From assembly GCF_027257155.1 (NCBI RefSeq), contig NZ_JAPWDU010000003.1:496001-560000 (forward strand): 64,000 bases of DNA, read 5' to 3'. The notes beneath the pieces are model-generated. The model did not search any database and was not told where the DNA came from. It saw nothing but the letters and a program-made list of their open reading frames with translations. Position numbers and translations under genes: made by a program. The stretch comes from Cerasicoccus sp. TK19100 (lineage in GTDB: Bacteria > Verrucomicrobiota > Verrucomicrobiia > Opitutales > Cerasicoccaceae). Each line of letters starts with the position of its first letter. Positions within the stretch are counted from its first letter, which is position 1. This document shows, piece after piece, positions 1 through 10,876 of this stretch.

Positions 1-2271
1 GTTTTTACCACGCTCGGCCTGATGGCTGGCGCGCCGCTTCTCGCGCAAAATGACCCCGAACCGGAGCCGCCTGTCGCCGGTGAGATGCCACTGCTTACCG
101 CCCCTGGCGGTAGGGGGGCGCCCATGCGCAGCCCGGCTCAGTCCCGCGCCGAGCCCGTGGTCGCAACGTCGACCCAGGAAGTCGAGCTGATGATGGTCGA
201 CATGGAGCTGAACGATGTGCTCCTCAACCTGGAAAAGCTGACGAAGAAGCCCATCATTCGCTCCCAGTCGTTGCCCGCGGTGAAGATCAATTTCGATGGC
301 CTTGGCCCGATGACCAAAGATGAGGCGATCCTGGCCATTAAGAGTTTGCTCGCGCTCAACGGCGTCATCATCACGGACATGGGTGACGGCTTTTTAAAGG
401 CGGTCAATGCGGCCGGCCAGGGTGGTGCAACGGCGCAGGTGCCGGAGTTTATCCACGGCTCCGCGCTGGAGATGCAGCCCAGCCAGGCCTACTACACGAA
501 GTTTTTTAAGTTCAACTACCTGGATGCAGAGAAGGAGGGCACGGTCGTCGTGCAGTCGCTGAGCTCCGGCGGTGTGAACCCGGTTGTGTTTCCGAAGAAC
601 AACGCACTGCTCGTCACGGACATGCTCGTGAACCTTCAGCGTATGGAGGAGGTGCTCGATACCGCCGATACGCCCAACTACGACAATGAGCGCATCTTCT
701 TTTTCTCGCTGCGGCACATCAAGGCACCGGACCTGGCGCAGCGCCTAACGAAGCTCACCACCGGCACGTCCGGCATCGCGCGTTACTTTAATAACAACAC
801 CATCTTCGAGGCCGATGAGCGCACGAATCAACTGATCGCGATCACGCACCCATCGAACAAGCCGATCCTCGACAACCTGATCGAAGAGCTCGACAAGGAC
901 GTGGAGCCGATTACCTCCAGTGAGGTCTTCTATATCAAGCATGCGCAGGCCACCGAGATCGATGCGCTGCTGGAAGAGGTCATCACTGGTCAGCAAAATG
1001 CGCGCGACAAATCCGAGAGCGCCAAAAAGCAAAACACCGGTTCGCCGGAGTCCAACACCGCACCCGGGGCGGGTGGCCAGGATGCGCTCGTTGCCGACAC
1101 CGCGCCGCTGCCCACGCCCACTCAGGGCCTTGCCGTGGCGGAGATTGGCAAGAACCTTCAATTTTCCGACTTCGTAACCGTCGTCGCAGATGAGCGTTCC
1201 AACGCGATTGTTGCCTACGGCACGAAGACAGACCTCATCCAGATCGAGCGCCTCATTGAGCAGATCGACGTGTTGCTCGCACAGGTGTTCATCGAGGTGC
1301 TGATTGCCGAAGTGACTTTGACCGATGACGCCGTCAGCGGCTTCAGCTCATTTAGCCTCACCGGCTCAAGCGCAGTTGGCGGCTCGGTGCTCGACCCTGC
1401 CGCAACGTCGAGCTGGGCGCTGGGGGGCACCGGTAATTCCAATGCCAACCTCGCTTCGCCGTTTTCCTTTACCGCCTCGTTGAATCCCGATGAGTTCCGC
1501 GTGATCATCCAGCAGGCCGCGGCTAATTCCAATATCCGCATCCTCTCGGTGCCCAACATCGTGACGACGCACAACCAGGAGGCGAACGTCAACGTCTCGC
1601 AGTCCCAGCCGATCATCACCAGCTCGGTGACCAACCTCGCCACCGGTGCCACCAACGGCACGACATCCAACGACGTGCAATACCGCGACATCGGCATCCA
1701 GCTGACGGTCAAGCCGCTCATCGGAAGCAACGGCATCATCCAAATGGAGATCGAGCAGATCGTGGAAAACGTTGTTTCGACGACTCAGGTCAATGGCTCT
1801 GAGCAGCCGATCATCGGTAAGCGCGAGGCGACGTCGTTTGTCAGCGTATCCGATGGCGAGGTGATTGTCTTGGCGGGTTTGCAGGCCACGCAGTTTAGCA
1901 ACGGTGACGGCAAGCTGTGGCTCTTGGGCTACATTCCGTTGATCGGCGACTTGCTCAACCCGGAGTCCGAAACCAACGAGCGCCGCGAGCTGATGATCTT
2001 CATCCGCCCCACGGTTTACTTCGGGCCGGATGACGCCCATAAGCACGCGCAGGAGGTTATCTCGCGTTTGGATAATGGTGCCGACGTGCAGACCTTCCTC
2101 GAAACCGACGACATGACCCAGGTCACCAAGATACAGCGCGAACAAACGCTGGAGCTGCAGGAAGAGTTGGAAAAGCAAACTGGCGAAGACCACCTTTTCA
2201 ACGTGAACGCGCCGAATACCAACCCGGACGATAAGAAGAACGCCAAGCGCTCGCCCTACTCAGGCAAATAA
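1..2271 (+). CDS. gspD: Type II secretion secretin GspD (5' end missing)
   Basis: Outer-membrane secretin that forms the exit pore of a type II secretion system. The frame is open to base 1, and the first residues ([15 protein letters not shown]) look like the end of a signal peptide, so the true start lies left of the window; the ATG at base 22 is probably internal. N-terminal repeats (about residues 50-140, 225-300, 305-425) precede the secretin core, recognisable from [14 protein letters not shown], the [12 protein letters not shown] strand, and [14 protein letters not shown] through [14 protein letters not shown] polar insert rich in Gly, Ser and Pro (about 335-370) interrupts the third N-domain. 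The stop overlaps the gspE start as TAATG, so the two are translationally coupled. Confidence 0.93.
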   Translation, partial: VFTTLGLMAGAPLLAQNDPEPEPPVAGEMPLLTAPGGRGAPMRSPAQSRAEPVVATSTQEVELMMVDMELNDVLLNLEKLTKKPIIRSQSLPAVKINFDGLGPMTKDEAILAIKSLLALNGVIITDMGDGFLKAVNAAGQGGATAQVPEFIHGSALEMQPSQAYYTKFFKFNYLDAEKEGTVVVQSLSSGGVNPVVFPKNNALLVTDMLVNLQRMEEVLDTADTPNYDNERIFFFSLRHIKAPDLAQRLTKLTTGTSGIARYFNNNTIFEADERTNQLIAITHPSNKPILDNLIEELDKDVEPITSSEVFYIKHAQATEIDALLEEVITGQQNARDKSESAKKQNTGSPESNTAPGAGGQDALVADTAPLPTPTQGLAVAEIGKNLQFSDFVTVVADERSNAIVAYGTKTDLIQIERLIEQIDVLLAQVFIEVLIAEVTLTDDAVSGFSSFSLTGSSAVGGSVLDPAATSSWALGGTGNSNANLASPFSFTASLNPDEFRVIIQQAAANSNIRILSVPNIVTTHNQEANVNVSQSQPIITSSVTNLATGATNGTTSNDVQYRDIGIQLTVKPLIGSNGIIQMEIEQIVENVVSTTQVNGSEQPIIGKREATSFVSVSDGEVIVLAGLQATQFSNGDGKLWLLGYIPLIGDLLNPESETNERRELMIFIRPTVYFGPDDAHKHAQEVISRLDNGADVQTFLETDDMTQVTKIQREQTLELQEELEKQTGEDHLFNVNAPNTNPDDKKNAKRSPYSGK

Positions 2272-3986
2272 TGGATGACGTGCCAGACAGTTGGCTTGAG
2301 CGGCTCGATGAGGAGCAGCAAGAGCACTTTGCCGAAGCGCCCCGCCAGGATCGCGTCAAGTATTTGGCGGGCATTTGGCAGGAGCAGGAAGCCGATGTCT
2401 TTCAACGCATCGCCAGCGAAACGAAGACGCCGGTGCTGGAGGTTATCCGCCAATCCGAAGCGCCGGAAGACGCCCTGCCGCTGCGCCTCATCCACGAGTA
2501 TCAGTGCATGCCGGTACAATTGGAAGAGCATGCTGGCGAGCTTTGCCTGGTGACGGTTTGGCCGCCGTCGCCGACCATGAGTGACTGGGTGCTCGCCGCG
2601 ACGGGCCGCGAGCCGCGCTGGTTCCTCGGCGATCCATCCGACGTGGCCGAGCTCATCACGCAGGCCTACGGCGTTGGCTCGGGCAGCCTGGATGAGCAGG
2701 ACATGGAGGGCTTTGCCGACTCCGAGCAGCAGGACGACGAGGAGGACGAGGACGCCGCGCTGATCCGCTTTGTCAACGAAGTCATTTCCAAGGCCATCGC
2801 CGACCGCGCGACGGACATTCATTTCGAGCCGCAGAAGGAAACGCTCAACATCCGCTACCGCATCGACGGCGTGCTGGTGGCCGTCCGCGTTCCCGAGAAT
2901 TTAAAGACCTTCCAGCGCGCGATCATTTCGCGCCTGAAGATCATGGCGAAGCTCAACATCTCCGAGCGTCGCCGCCCGCAGGACGGCCGCATCGCATTCA
3001 ACTACGGTAACGAAGAGCTGGATATCCGTATCTCTTCGCTGCCCACGATGTATGGCGAAAGCATCAGCTTGCGCCTACTTTCCGACAAGACGCAGCCGGT
3101 CACGATCGAAGACCTCGGCTTCATGCCGGCCGACGTCAAGATGCTCGACACCATCCTGCAGCGCCCGCACGGCATCATCCTCGCCACGGGTCCGACCGGT
3201 GCCGGTAAGTCGACGACGCTCAGCTCTTTCATCCGCCGCATCCGCGATCCCCGCCGCCGCATCGTGACGATCGAAGACCCGGTCGAATACGAGATCGACG
3301 GCGTCAACCAGACGCAGGTGCAGAGCGAAATTGGGCTGACCTTTGCCAGCAGTTTGCGCTCCGTGCTGCGCCAGGACCCGGACGTCATCATGGTCGGGGA
3401 AATTCGAGACGGCGAAACGGCGGACATCGCGATCCGCGCCTCGCTGACCGGTCACTTGGTGCTTTCCTCGCTCCACACCAACGACGCGCCGGGTGCCATC
3501 ACGCGACTCATCGACATGGAGATCGAGCCGTTCCTGATCGCCTCGTCGGTAGAGATGGTTATTGCCCAGCGCCTCGTGCGCCGCATTTGCGGGCACTGCG
3601 CCGCGCCGGCAGACATCGAGCTGCACGAGCTCAGCTCCTGCCTCATGGCCATGCACATTCCGGCGTCCGAGGTCACCGAAGCGCACCTCGTCAAAAAGCC
3701 AGTTGGTTGCGAGCGTTGCCGCGGCTTAGGCTTCCGTGGCCGCGTGGGCCTGTTCGAAATTCTCCGCATCAACGACGCCATTCACGAGTTGATCATCCGC
3801 CGCGCCTCCGCTTGGGAGATCCGCAAGCTGGCGGAATCGCAAGGCATGGCCACGCTGCAAATGAGCGGGTGGAACCAGGTCAAGCGCGGCATCACGTCGC
3901 TGCCCGAGGTTATGCGCTACGCCGATGTGATCAGTGAGGAAGAAGAAAAAGCCAGCGACGAACAGCCCGGCAAACCCGTTTCCTAA
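2271..3986 (+). CDS. gspE: Type II secretion ATPase GspE/PilB
   Basis: Cytoplasmic hexameric ATPase that powers pseudopilus assembly. A GspE N-terminal region is followed by the ATPase core: Walker A GPTGAGKS at 307-314, Walker B region [10 protein letters not shown] from 371, and the LSSLHTNDA segment. The zinc-binding tetracysteine module is intact as CGHC (440-443) and CERC (480-483), which favours GspE or PilB over a retraction ATPase such as PilT. An acidic linker (about residues 143-162) separates the N-domain from the core. The ATG overlaps the gspD stop by one base, and gspF follows after 12 bases. 571 aa is normal for the family. Confidence 0.94.
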   Translation: MDDVPDSWLERLDEEQQEHFAEAPRQDRVKYLAGIWQEQEADVFQRIASETKTPVLEVIRQSEAPEDALPLRLIHEYQCMPVQLEEHAGELCLVTVWPPSPTMSDWVLAATGREPRWFLGDPSDVAELITQAYGVGSGSLDEQDMEGFADSEQQDDEEDEDAALIRFVNEVISKAIADRATDIHFEPQKETLNIRYRIDGVLVAVRVPENLKTFQRAIISRLKIMAKLNISERRRPQDGRIAFNYGNEELDIRISSLPTMYGESISLRLLSDKTQPVTIEDLGFMPADVKMLDTILQRPHGIILATGPTGAGKSTTLSSFIRRIRDPRRRIVTIEDPVEYEIDGVNQTQVQSEIGLTFASSLRSVLRQDPDVIMVGEIRDGETADIAIRASLTGHLVLSSLHTNDAPGAITRLIDMEIEPFLIASSVEMVIAQRLVRRICGHCAAPADIELHELSSCLMAMHIPASEVTEAHLVKKPVGCERCRGLGFRGRVGLFEILRINDAIHELIIRRASAWEIRKLAESQGMATLQMSGWNQVKRGITSLPEVMRYADVISEEEEKASDEQPGKPVS

Positions 3987-3998
3987 CCCGCCTCACGC

Positions 3999-5291
3999 AT
4001 GCCGACCTTCAGCTACAAGGGAATCGATTCCGCCGGCGCCACCGTCAACGGCGTGATCGAAGCGGCGGACCGCAAGCAGGCCTTGCGCAAAATTCGCGCC
4101 GGGAAAGTGCGCCCGTTGGAGGTCAAGCTCGGCAAAGGCAAGCCCGGCCGCGCGGCCAAGGCAAAGCCCGTTAAGGCCGATGCAGAGGAGGCGGAAAGTT
4201 TCACCGTAAGCAGTAGCGATAAAAAGTCGCGCCGCCTCTTTGCACGCAACAAGCCAAGCCGTAAGCAGGCGCTCCCGTTCTTCCGCAAGCTTTACCAACT
4301 GCACAAAAGCGGCATGCCGATCGGCGACGCCATGCAGATCATGAGCGCGCGCATGGGCGATCCCGCGCTCAAGGATTTATCCGGTGCCGTTTACCGCGAC
4401 TTGAGTGAAGGCCGCACGCTGGCGAGCTCCATGCGTAGCATGCCGGAATACTTCGACCCGACGATGTCCTTCCTGATTGAAGCCGGGGAGGCGACGGGTA
4501 ACGTGCAGCCGATTCTGGAAAACATTATCGACCACTTGGAGCGCAAGGCTGCCCTGCAAAAAGAAGTGCAGGGTGCCATGGCTTATCCGATCATGATTTG
4601 CCTCGTCGCGCTTGGTGTGGTCGCGCTGTTTCTCTTTTACCTGTTGCCGCGCATCCAGAGCATGCTCGACACGATGGGGGGTGAGCTGAACATGGCCGCA
4701 AAGATCATGATCGGCGTTGCGGACTTCGCGCTCTTGCAGGGGCCGTTCATCGCGGTGGGCTTGTTCATCATCGCGCTCTCGATTGTGCAATGGCGCAAGA
4801 CGGACAAAGGCCGCCTGACCACGGATGCCTGGGCGCTGAAGTTGCCGATTCTTTCCGGGCTCTACTACAATGCCGACATCTGCCGCGTCTCCAATATTCT
4901 CTACGTGCTCCTGTCCAACGGCGTAAACACCACGGAGAGCTTGCGCCTGGCGGAGAATACTTTGCAAAACAAAGTATTGGTGGCGAAGTATGTCGCCGCG
5001 CGCACGATGATCAACGACGGCGCACCGTTCTCCGCTGCGTTCCGGCGCTACGGCTTGTTGCCGGACTTGGATCAGGACATCCTCAGCATCGGGGAAAATA
5101 CCGGCAGCCTCGCGCCGAGCTTTAATGAAATTTACAACACGCACGCCGAAGAATTATCGAAGCGCCTGAGCATCCTGACCAAGCTGATCGCAGGTCTTGC
5201 ATTGGGCTTCGCGTTCCTGCTCGTGTTTGTGCTGACGCTGGCCATCGTCATGAGCATCCTGAACATGACGCAGAGCATCATGGCACGCTAA
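3999..5291 (+). CDS. gspF: Type II secretion inner-membrane protein GspF
   Basis: Polytopic inner-membrane platform protein. Two T2SSF domains are visible, roughly residues 85-215 and 285-410, each followed by hydrophobic segments; the last segment (LAGLALGFAFLLVFVLTLAI) lies near the C-terminus. The N-terminal extension carries the usual YKGIDSAG start and a Lys-rich linker. It completes a gspD-E-F block. No pseudopilin gene (gspG-K) or gspC follows; the next gene is an unrelated phosphatase-like protein. A small palindrome lies within the coding region at 4956-4978, and another begins on the last base of the stop codon. Confidence 0.93.
   Translation: MPTFSYKGIDSAGATVNGVIEAADRKQALRKIRAGKVRPLEVKLGKGKPGRAAKAKPVKADAEEAESFTVSSSDKKSRRLFARNKPSRKQALPFFRKLYQLHKSGMPIGDAMQIMSARMGDPALKDLSGAVYRDLSEGRTLASSMRSMPEYFDPTMSFLIEAGEATGNVQPILENIIDHLERKAALQKEVQGAMAYPIMICLVALGVVALFLFYLLPRIQSMLDTMGGELNMAAKIMIGVADFALLQGPFIAVGLFIIALSIVQWRKTDKGRLTTDAWALKLPILSGLYYNADICRVSNILYVLLSNGVNTTESLRLAENTLQNKVLVAKYVAARTMINDGAPFSAAFRRYGLLPDLDQDILSIGENTGSLAPSFNEIYNTHAEELSKRLSILTKLIAGLALGFAFLLVFVLTLAIVMSILNMTQSIMAR
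4956..4978. repeat. ACTTTG-type palindrome inside gspF
   Basis: AATACTTTG and CAAAGTATT form perfect 9-bp arms around CAAAA. The arms share the ACTTTG/CAAAGT core with the dispersed ACTTTGC-N3-GCAAAGT motif, but the loop is longer. It lies in the codons for NTLQNKV of GspF. Confidence 0.6.
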
Positions 5292-5307
5292 CTTTGCATC
5301 GCAAAGT
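5291..5307. repeat. Dispersed palindrome ACTTTGC-ATC-GCAAAGT
   Basis: Perfect 7-bp arms around ATC, starting on the last base of the gspF stop codon in the 48-bp gap before the next gene. The reverse complement of this 17-mer is exactly the copy at 7192. Confidence 0.75.
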
Positions 5308-5339
5308 ATTTTCAGTTTTACCGCTACGACCACTGCTAA

Positions 5340-6392
5340 ATGAATTCTGAAACGATCAGTCCGGAGCAATCGGATAAGATGCGGGAGCTGCTCTGCGCCC
5401 TGCAAAACGACTTGCTCGCCACCATCATCCGCGAGCGTAGTGTCGCGCAGGAGCGTGCCCTGCACGCTGTAGCCGAGGTCACGCCGGCGGACACAATCTA
5501 CCAGATCGATAAGATCAGCGAGCACGCTATCCTGGGCTGGTTTGAGGCGCATTGGCCGAAAGAGTGGCCGGTGGAAATCGTGATGGAAGGCCTCGAAGAG
5601 CGCGGCCCGTTTACGTTTCCCACGGTCGATGTTTCGCAGACCAAGTTTAAGTGCATCCTCGATCCCATCGACGGCACGCGCGGCATCATGTACGACAAGC
5701 GCTCCGCTTGGACGCTCGCCGGCATCGCGCCACAACTGGGCGAAGCGAACCGGCTGAGTGATATCTTTGTTGCCGCAATGACGGAGCTGCCAACGACCAA
5801 GCAGTGGCGTGCGGATCAGTTTAGCGTCGTGCACGGTGAGGCGATTCACGCAGAGTCGATCAATGTGCTCACCGGCGCGCGTCAACCGCTGGGGGCAACG
5901 CCGTCGCAGTCGACCGGGCTGGAGCATGGCTTTGCGACGCTGTGCCGATTCCTGCCTGCCGGGCTGGAGCTGCATTCGCAGATCGAGGCCGAGCTTTGGC
6001 GACGCATTCTGCCGGGGCGCGAGGCGGACTTGGCGATCTTTTGCGATCAATACATTACCACCGGCGGGCAGCTGTATGAGATCATGATGGGGCGCGACCG
6101 CTTCATCGCGGACGTGCGCCCGTGGGTGTTTGCCGAGTTGGGTTTGGAGACGAGCCTTACCTGCCACCCATACGATATCTGCGTATGGCCGCTGGCGGAG
6201 GCGGTGGGCGTGATCGTGGAAGACCCGGTTTCGCGCGCGCCGATTCATGGCAAGCTGGACACCGTTAGCCCGGTCGGTTGGGCGGCCTACGCCAACGCCG
6301 GGCTGCGTGATTTGATCGCGCCGCACTTGCAGCAAATATTGCGCGACTTTTGCCCATCGGCCGCGAGGGTGTGCAATCCCGTCTTGCGTTAA
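5340..6392 (+). CDS. Inositol monophosphatase-fold protein
   Basis: Member of the Mg-dependent FIG/inositol monophosphatase superfamily, shown by the metal-binding LDPIDGTRG motif near residue 106 and an upstream Glu in EGLEERG that fits the first metal ligand. A C-terminal HPYDICVWPLAEAVG segment resembles the family's second Asp motif. The substrate cannot be read from sequence: inositol phosphates, fructose-1,6-bisphosphate and PAP are all possible. It ends in a TAATG overlap with the amidase gene, suggesting co-translation. A typical IMPase is about 260 aa; this 350-aa protein carries extra sequence, including an insert around residues 175-215. Confidence 0.75.
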   Translation: MNSETISPEQSDKMRELLCALQNDLLATIIRERSVAQERALHAVAEVTPADTIYQIDKISEHAILGWFEAHWPKEWPVEIVMEGLEERGPFTFPTVDVSQTKFKCILDPIDGTRGIMYDKRSAWTLAGIAPQLGEANRLSDIFVAAMTELPTTKQWRADQFSVVHGEAIHAESINVLTGARQPLGATPSQSTGLEHGFATLCRFLPAGLELHSQIEAELWRRILPGREADLAIFCDQYITTGGQLYEIMMGRDRFIADVRPWVFAELGLETSLTCHPYDICVWPLAEAVGVIVEDPVSRAPIHGKLDTVSPVGWAAYANAGLRDLIAPHLQQILRDFCPSAARVCNPVLR

Positions 6393-7684
6393 TGGCCTCG
6401 CCGCTGCGTTATAGGACGATGGTGACATTCCAACAGTGGCGTGAATCAATTACGGCAAATCCGGCGAAAGCCGCCGATGAATTTCTGAGTTCGGTTGCGG
6501 CTCTGCCCGGCAACTTGCAGCGGGCCGTGTTTTATTGGGTGCCGGATCGCGATGCGTTGGTCGAGTCGCTAACGCAAGCGGCGGTCAGCGAGGGTTTGTT
6601 GGCTGGATTGCCCTTTGGCTTGAAGGATTTGTTCGACGTTGCGGGCACGCCGACAACGGCGGGCTCGGGCTTCCTTAGCGAAGTGCGCCCGGCACCAGGC
6701 GTCACTTCGCCCGTGGTGGAGAAGCTGCGGGCGCAGGGCGCGGTGATGGCCGTCAAAGTTGCGACGGTGGAGTTTGCCTACGGCATGTCGGGCGAGAATG
6801 TGTGGTTCGGCGATGTGCCGCATCCGCGCTTGCCGCAATCGCTGGCGGGTGGGTCGAGCAATGGCTCGGCGTTTGTCGTGGGGCGTGGCTTATTGCCGTT
6901 CAGTATCGGCACTGACACCAGTGGCTCGATGCGTGTGCCGGCTGCATTTTGCGGTTTGTATTCGTGGCGCGATGTGCCGGAAACATTCGGCGGTGCTGGC
7001 GTGGTTCCCTTGGCCAAGAGCTTTGATACACCCGGTTGGTTTGCGAACAACGCAGCCGATCTGCTCACGCTCAACGATGCTATGCTCGACAATGGCGGCG
7101 AGATCAGCGAGCCGCGCGTGCTGGATTTATCCGACTACGCGAACGAGGTCGACCCGGACTTACAGGCAGCGGATGACGTCATCTTCAGCAAACTTTGCGA
7201 TGCAAAGTCAGCCGATGCCGTGGCGCTCGCACGTGAGAAGTTTGCGGAATGTTTTCAGGCGTATAACATCCTCGGTAGCACGGAGGCCTATGCGGTGCAT
7301 GCGCCGTGGCTGGATGCCTTTAAAGAGCGCTACGATCCCGTGGTTTGGGGACGCATTGATCGCGGTCGTAACTGGACGCCCGCCCAACTTGACTGGGCCA
7401 AAGACAAAGAGGCCGCCGTGCAGCGCGTGTTCGATCAACTCTTTGCGGAGTATGATGCGATCGCCTTGCCGGTAACGCCCATCGCCTCTCCGGGCAAAGC
7501 GGACATGACGGAAGATTTCCGCATGCGCCTGCTCAGCCTAAACACCCCTGCCAGCCTCGCGCGTTGCCCGGCGTTGACTATCCCCGTCATGTTGGACGAC
7601 GGTCGCAGCGGTGGCATCCAGGTGTTGTTTCGCAACAACCGCAAGGAAACCGCGCGCACCGTGCTGAGCCGATTGGACGCTTAG
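6392..7684 (+). CDS. Amidase-signature family hydrolase
   Basis: Amidase signature enzyme with the Lys-Ser-Ser catalytic set: Lys 78 in [11 protein letters not shown], the Gly/Ser stretch AGGSSNGSA (about 152-160), and the nucleophile Ser in [11 protein letters not shown] (about 173-183). The start at 6392 is chosen because its ATG overlaps the preceding stop as TAATG; an alternative ATG is at 6419 with AGGA upstream. 430 aa is in the usual range. It lacks the GatB/GatC neighbours expected of a GatA, so a stand-alone amide hydrolase is more likely; substrate unknown. Its stop overlaps the convergent gltX stop by four bases. Confidence 0.85.
   Translation: MASPLRYRTMVTFQQWRESITANPAKAADEFLSSVAALPGNLQRAVFYWVPDRDALVESLTQAAVSEGLLAGLPFGLKDLFDVAGTPTTAGSGFLSEVRPAPGVTSPVVEKLRAQGAVMAVKVATVEFAYGMSGENVWFGDVPHPRLPQSLAGGSSNGSAFVVGRGLLPFSIGTDTSGSMRVPAAFCGLYSWRDVPETFGGAGVVPLAKSFDTPGWFANNAADLLTLNDAMLDNGGEISEPRVLDLSDYANEVDPDLQAADDVIFSKLCDAKSADAVALAREKFAECFQAYNILGSTEAYAVHAPWLDAFKERYDPVVWGRIDRGRNWTPAQLDWAKDKEAAVQRVFDQLFAEYDAIALPVTPIASPGKADMTEDFRMRLLSLNTPASLARCPALTIPVMLDDGRSGGIQVLFRNNRKETARTVLSRLDA
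7192..7208. repeat. Dispersed palindrome ACTTTGC-GAT-GCAAAGT
   Basis: Perfect 7-bp arms inside the amidase gene (codons for KLCDAKS). It is the exact reverse complement of the copy at 5291. Confidence 0.75.
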
Positions 7685-9069
7685 CTTTCAGCTTCCCTTT
7701 CGGCGAAGCGGCGCATGCGCATCAGGGCACGGTCTTTGCCGAGGGCGCGGAGGAGGGCCAGCAGGTCGGGGCCGCCGGCTTGGCCGCTGATGGCGAGGCG
7801 CGCGATCGGGAAGTAGTCGAACTTGCGCTGGTCCATCTTTTCGGCGAGGGAGAGGATGTGGTTGTCGATCGTTTGCTCGTCCCAAGGGTCCACGCCTTCG
7901 AGGGCGGGGATCAGCTCCGCCAGCCGCGCCAGGGGCTCGCCCTTTTTGAAGACGCGTTTGTGCGCTTCGGGGTCGATGGTGAAGTCTTCCTTGAAGAGCG
8001 GGCCGACGAGCTCGGGCAGTCCCTCGAAGTCGCGCGCTTTCTCTTGGCTGATCGCGAGGATGGCGTGCAGGTAATCTTCCTGCGTGTGCTCATCGATCAC
8101 GCCGGCTTCGGTGAGGATCGGCGCGGCGAGCCAGCAGAAGGTTTCCACGGGCAGGGCGCGCAGATACTCGGTATTGATGAAGGCCAGTTTCTTTTCGTCG
8201 AAGCGGGCTCCTTCCTTTTGAATGCCGTCGAAGTCGAAGCGCTCAATGATCTCGGCGATGGGCATGACTTCTTGGCCGTCCTTCGGGTTCCAGCCGAGCA
8301 GACAGAGGAAGTTGCGTACGGCCTCGGGGATGAAGCTGCGCTTGACGTATTCCTCGATCAGGGAGCCTTCGTCGCGCTTGGACATCTTGCCCTTACCGTC
8401 GACTTTGAGGATCAGCGGGATGTGTGCAAAGACGGGCGGTGTCGCGCCGAGCGCCTGATAAATTTCCACGTGGCGGGCGGTGTTCGAGAGGTGGTCTTCG
8501 CCGCGGATGACATGGGTGATGTTCATCGCGATGTCGTCGACCACGTTGACAAAGTGGAAGCCGTAGTCGCCATTGGAGCGGCGGATGACGAAGTCTGTCT
8601 CGACGTTGCGGGTCACGTCGCCGCGAATGGCGTCCTTGACGGTGATCGGCTCGGTGCGGACTTTTTCGATCTCGGCGTCCTTGTATTTGTCGAACTCGAC
8701 GTAGCGCTCGCCCAGGAGCTTAAAGTAAACGGCACCGTCTTTTTCGTAGGCGCGGTCGGCGTCGAGGAGCTTTTGCAAATATTCGGCGTAGATGTCTTGG
8801 CGCTCGCTCTGGAAATACGGGCCGTAGTCGCCGCCTTTTTCGGGGCCCTCGTCCCAGTCCAGGCCGAGCCAGCGCATGCCTTCGAGCAGCGCGGCGAGCG
8901 CCTCGGGCGTGTTGCGGGCGGTGTCGGTGTCCTCAATGCGCAGGACGAATTTGCCGCCGGTGTGGCGCGCATATAGCCAGTTGAACAGCGCGGTGCGGGC
9001 GCTGCCAATGTGGAAAAACCCAGTTGGGCTGGGGGCGAAACGGACGCGGACTTCGCTAGGCTCGTTCAT
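7681..9069 (-). CDS. gltX: Glutamyl-tRNA synthetase
   Basis: Class I aminoacyl-tRNA synthetase charging tRNA-Glu (or both tRNA-Glu and tRNA-Gln in non-discriminating forms). The HIGH-type motif is [15 protein letters not shown] near residue 20, and the second signature is KMSKRDEGS. The ATG at 9069 is preferred over the in-frame GTG at 9087, because the GTG would lie inside a 9-bp-stem hairpin and adds six residues that do not resemble the family. 462 aa is normal. The gene ends in a tail-to-tail overlap with the amidase. Confidence 0.95.
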   Translation of the reverse strand: MNEPSEVRVRFAPSPTGFFHIGSARTALFNWLYARHTGGKFVLRIEDTDTARNTPEALAALLEGMRWLGLDWDEGPEKGGDYGPYFQSERQDIYAEYLQKLLDADRAYEKDGAVYFKLLGERYVEFDKYKDAEIEKVRTEPITVKDAIRGDVTRNVETDFVIRRSNGDYGFHFVNVVDDIAMNITHVIRGEDHLSNTARHVEIYQALGATPPVFAHIPLILKVDGKGKMSKRDEGSLIEEYVKRSFIPEAVRNFLCLLGWNPKDGQEVMPIAEIIERFDFDGIQKEGARFDEKKLAFINTEYLRALPVETFCWLAAPILTEAGVIDEHTQEDYLHAILAISQEKARDFEGLPELVGPLFKEDFTIDPEAHKRVFKKGEPLARLAELIPALEGVDPWDEQTIDNHILSLAEKMDQRKFDYFPIARLAISGQAGGPDLLALLRALGKDRALMRMRRFAEREAES

Positions 9070-9093
9070 CCCGCAGTGATGAAACACTGCGGG
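9070..9093 (-). promoter_or_regulatory. Hairpin abutting the gltX start codon
   Basis: CCCGCAGTG and CACTGCGGG pair perfectly (9 bp) around a 6-base loop. On the mRNA the 3' arm ends directly at the gltX ATG, and its GCGGG could serve as a weak ribosome site. It could act as a translational switch or as an upstream terminator without a U tract. Confidence 0.4.
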
Positions 9094-9113
9094 GCAAAGG
9101 TCAATGAAGAGAT

Positions 9114-9689
9114 TTACATGGATTCAGCGAATGGTGCCCTCTGAATTTTCTTTAGGGTAAAAAATCCCCGGCCAACGGATCGCATTTCTGCTGGCATCGC
9201 CCAAGCTAAACTTTTCTTGTGTAGGAAAACCTCTATCACAATCAGGGTGAGTGATAGACCGACGTAGGCAATTCCGCTGACCAAATTACCACGACCGTTG
9301 CTGGCGGTTAGCATTAATATGCTGCCGTAGATCAACAGGATGCCAGAGACCATGGCTAGCAGCATGACGCCAAACCGAGCGAGCTCTCCAAGTGATTTCC
9401 ACAACTGAAGCTGCCGGGCTTCCTTCTTATCCAGGTAATGCGTCGTATCGAAAATAAACTCCTTATGTCGGGAGTAAAAAATAAAGAAGAAGTTATCGTA
9501 GATACGACTCCACGTGCATCTATAAAGTCGCGCATTTGAGTCGGCTTTAGGGCTTGTGGGTTTCTCGCTCACATATGAGACGTAATATTCAAACGCTTCT
9601 TCTTGATCCTTGAATAGGCTAAGGAATTCACGGAAACGCCCAGCATCCAAGTGTTGCCGTGCGAGTTCCATATCCTCGTTGACGCTCAT
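9114..9689 (-). CDS. Unknown two-helix membrane protein
   Basis: 191 aa, not recognised. A polar N-terminal half (about 1-95) rich in Glu, Lys and aromatic residues is followed by two hydrophobic segments (about 103-130, with [18 protein letters not shown], and 138-155, with [15 protein letters not shown]) and a basic C-terminal tail. Base composition is visibly lower in GC than its neighbours, which hints at later acquisition. It sits 12 bases after the upstream DUF4136-like gene and upstream of gltX on the same strand. Confidence 0.6.
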   Translation of the reverse strand: MSVNEDMELARQHLDAGRFREFLSLFKDQEEAFEYYVSYVSEKPTSPKADSNARLYRCTWSRIYDNFFFIFYSRHKEFIFDTTHYLDKKEARQLQLWKSLGELARFGVMLLAMVSGILLIYGSILMLTASNGRGNLVSGIAYVGLSLTLIVIEVFLHKKSLAWAMPAEMRSVGRGFFTLKKIQRAPFAESM

Positions 9690-9701
9690 ATCTGGCGAAC
9701 G

Positions 9702-10265
9702 CTACTTTTTCTCCGGCGGGAAGTCGGCGAGGATCTCGTGGATGCCAGAAACGACGCTATCCACGTTGATCTTCGCGCCGGGGGCGCGCTTGGTGGTAGT
9801 CCAGCCGACCCACTCGAGGTCGCGTTGACCGCCGGTGTCTTTGGAAATTTCGATAGCGAGCGTGCCCTGCTCGTAGTTGCGCACGATTTGCTGTGAGCCG
9901 TAGGGGTAGGTGCTTAGCCACGGATCGCCGTAGTAGCTGGGCACGTAACCGGTGTCGATGACCTGCGTGCGCGGGAGGAGTTCGCCGTGCATCTTGACGA
10001 GGATGTCTGCCGTGGCTTCGGGGGCTTCGGTGTAGCCCTTGGCCTCAAGGCTGCTGATGATGGCCTGCTTGGCCGGACCGGCGAGCTCGACCATCGCGCC
10101 CGGATCGGCACCCGTGATCTGCGTGGGCATGGGCAGCACGGCGAAAGTCTTGACGTCCGTAAAGTTGGCTTGCGGATCGTATTGGGACTGGACCTTGGGC
10201 ACCGTGGTGCAGGCACCCATCAGGGCAACGAATGTGAGAATTAACAAGGAGTGGAGCGCTTTCAT
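9702..10265 (-). CDS. DUF4136-type lipoprotein
   Basis: Predicted lipoprotein. The start at 10265 gives MKALHSLLILTFVALMGAC, a signal peptide with lipobox MGAC; an upstream in-frame extension is unlikely. The body matches the DUF4136 pattern: VQSQYDPQANFTDVKTFAVLP at the N-terminus, a central ALEAKGY-type stretch (SSLEAKGYTEAPEATADILV), and a C-terminal segment ending in IHEILADFPP. Family members are envelope proteins of unknown biochemical role. 187 aa fits the family. Confidence 0.75.
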   Translation of the reverse strand: MKALHSLLILTFVALMGACTTVPKVQSQYDPQANFTDVKTFAVLPMPTQITGADPGAMVELAGPAKQAIISSLEAKGYTEAPEATADILVKMHGELLPRTQVIDTGYVPSYYGDPWLSTYPYGSQQIVRNYEQGTLAIEISKDTGGQRDLEWVGWTTTKRAPGAKINVDSVVSGIHEILADFPPEKK

Positions 10266-10312
10266 GTCGTGGAGATTACCGCAGGGGTTCGCCTTGGCAA
10301 TACGCTTTGCGC

Positions 10313-10858
10313 TCAAGTTGTTTCCACGCGCAGCGCCATCATGAACTTGAGCAGATCGGGTTCGAGGTTGGCGTTGCGGTTTCCGGTCATGCGGACTTTG
10401 AGGATTTCTCCATCCTGCCCGCGGCAAAAAATGTAGGACACGACATCCTCACGCTCGCCGTCGCTTTTGATGATTTGATACTCCATCTTTTTCATGAGGA
10501 AGGAGTCCTTCAGGATGTCGAAGTCTCCGCTCAATGGGACAATCTGCACATTGGCGTAATGGCCGCGCTCCTCGTAGATTTTAACGCTCTTCACGGCGTC
10601 CTGCACGGAGCGGCGGATGATGTCGCTGTCGATGCCGTCGGGGATGTCGGCCAAACCCATGTCGAAAACGTAAACGGTGGCCCAGCCGTCTTTGCCTTGG
10701 TAGGCGTAGGAGTAGCCGAGGCCAGGCTGGTCGTAGGTGTGTTTGTCACCGCGAGTGTAGGGGCCCAGTTTTTCGGGGAAATTGATATCCGCCTGGGCTG
10801 ATGTGATGGCGGCGAGCCAAGCCAGGCCGATGATGAGATGGCGAAGTGCGTTTTTCAT
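10313..10858 (-). CDS. Exported protein of unknown function
   Basis: 181 aa from the ATG at 10858, with a Sec signal peptide (MKNALRHLIIGLAWLAAITSAQA). The mature part contains YSYAYQGKDGWATVYVFDMG and a short C-terminal segment with one Cys. No enzyme motif is visible. It lies 18 bases after the upstream unknown gene and may be co-transcribed with the downstream lipoprotein. Confidence 0.65.
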   Translation of the reverse strand: MKNALRHLIIGLAWLAAITSAQADINFPEKLGPYTRGDKHTYDQPGLGYSYAYQGKDGWATVYVFDMGLADIPDGIDSDIIRRSVQDAVKSVKIYEERGHYANVQIVPLSGDFDILKDSFLMKKMEYQIIKSDGEREDVVSYIFCRGQDGEILKVRMTGNRNANLEPDLLKFMMALRVETT

Positions 10859-10876
10859 CGTTAAAGATATCACTTC

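Noticed and set aside
9070-9087. GTG start for gltX
   Set aside because: It lies in a hairpin and adds residues unlike the family.
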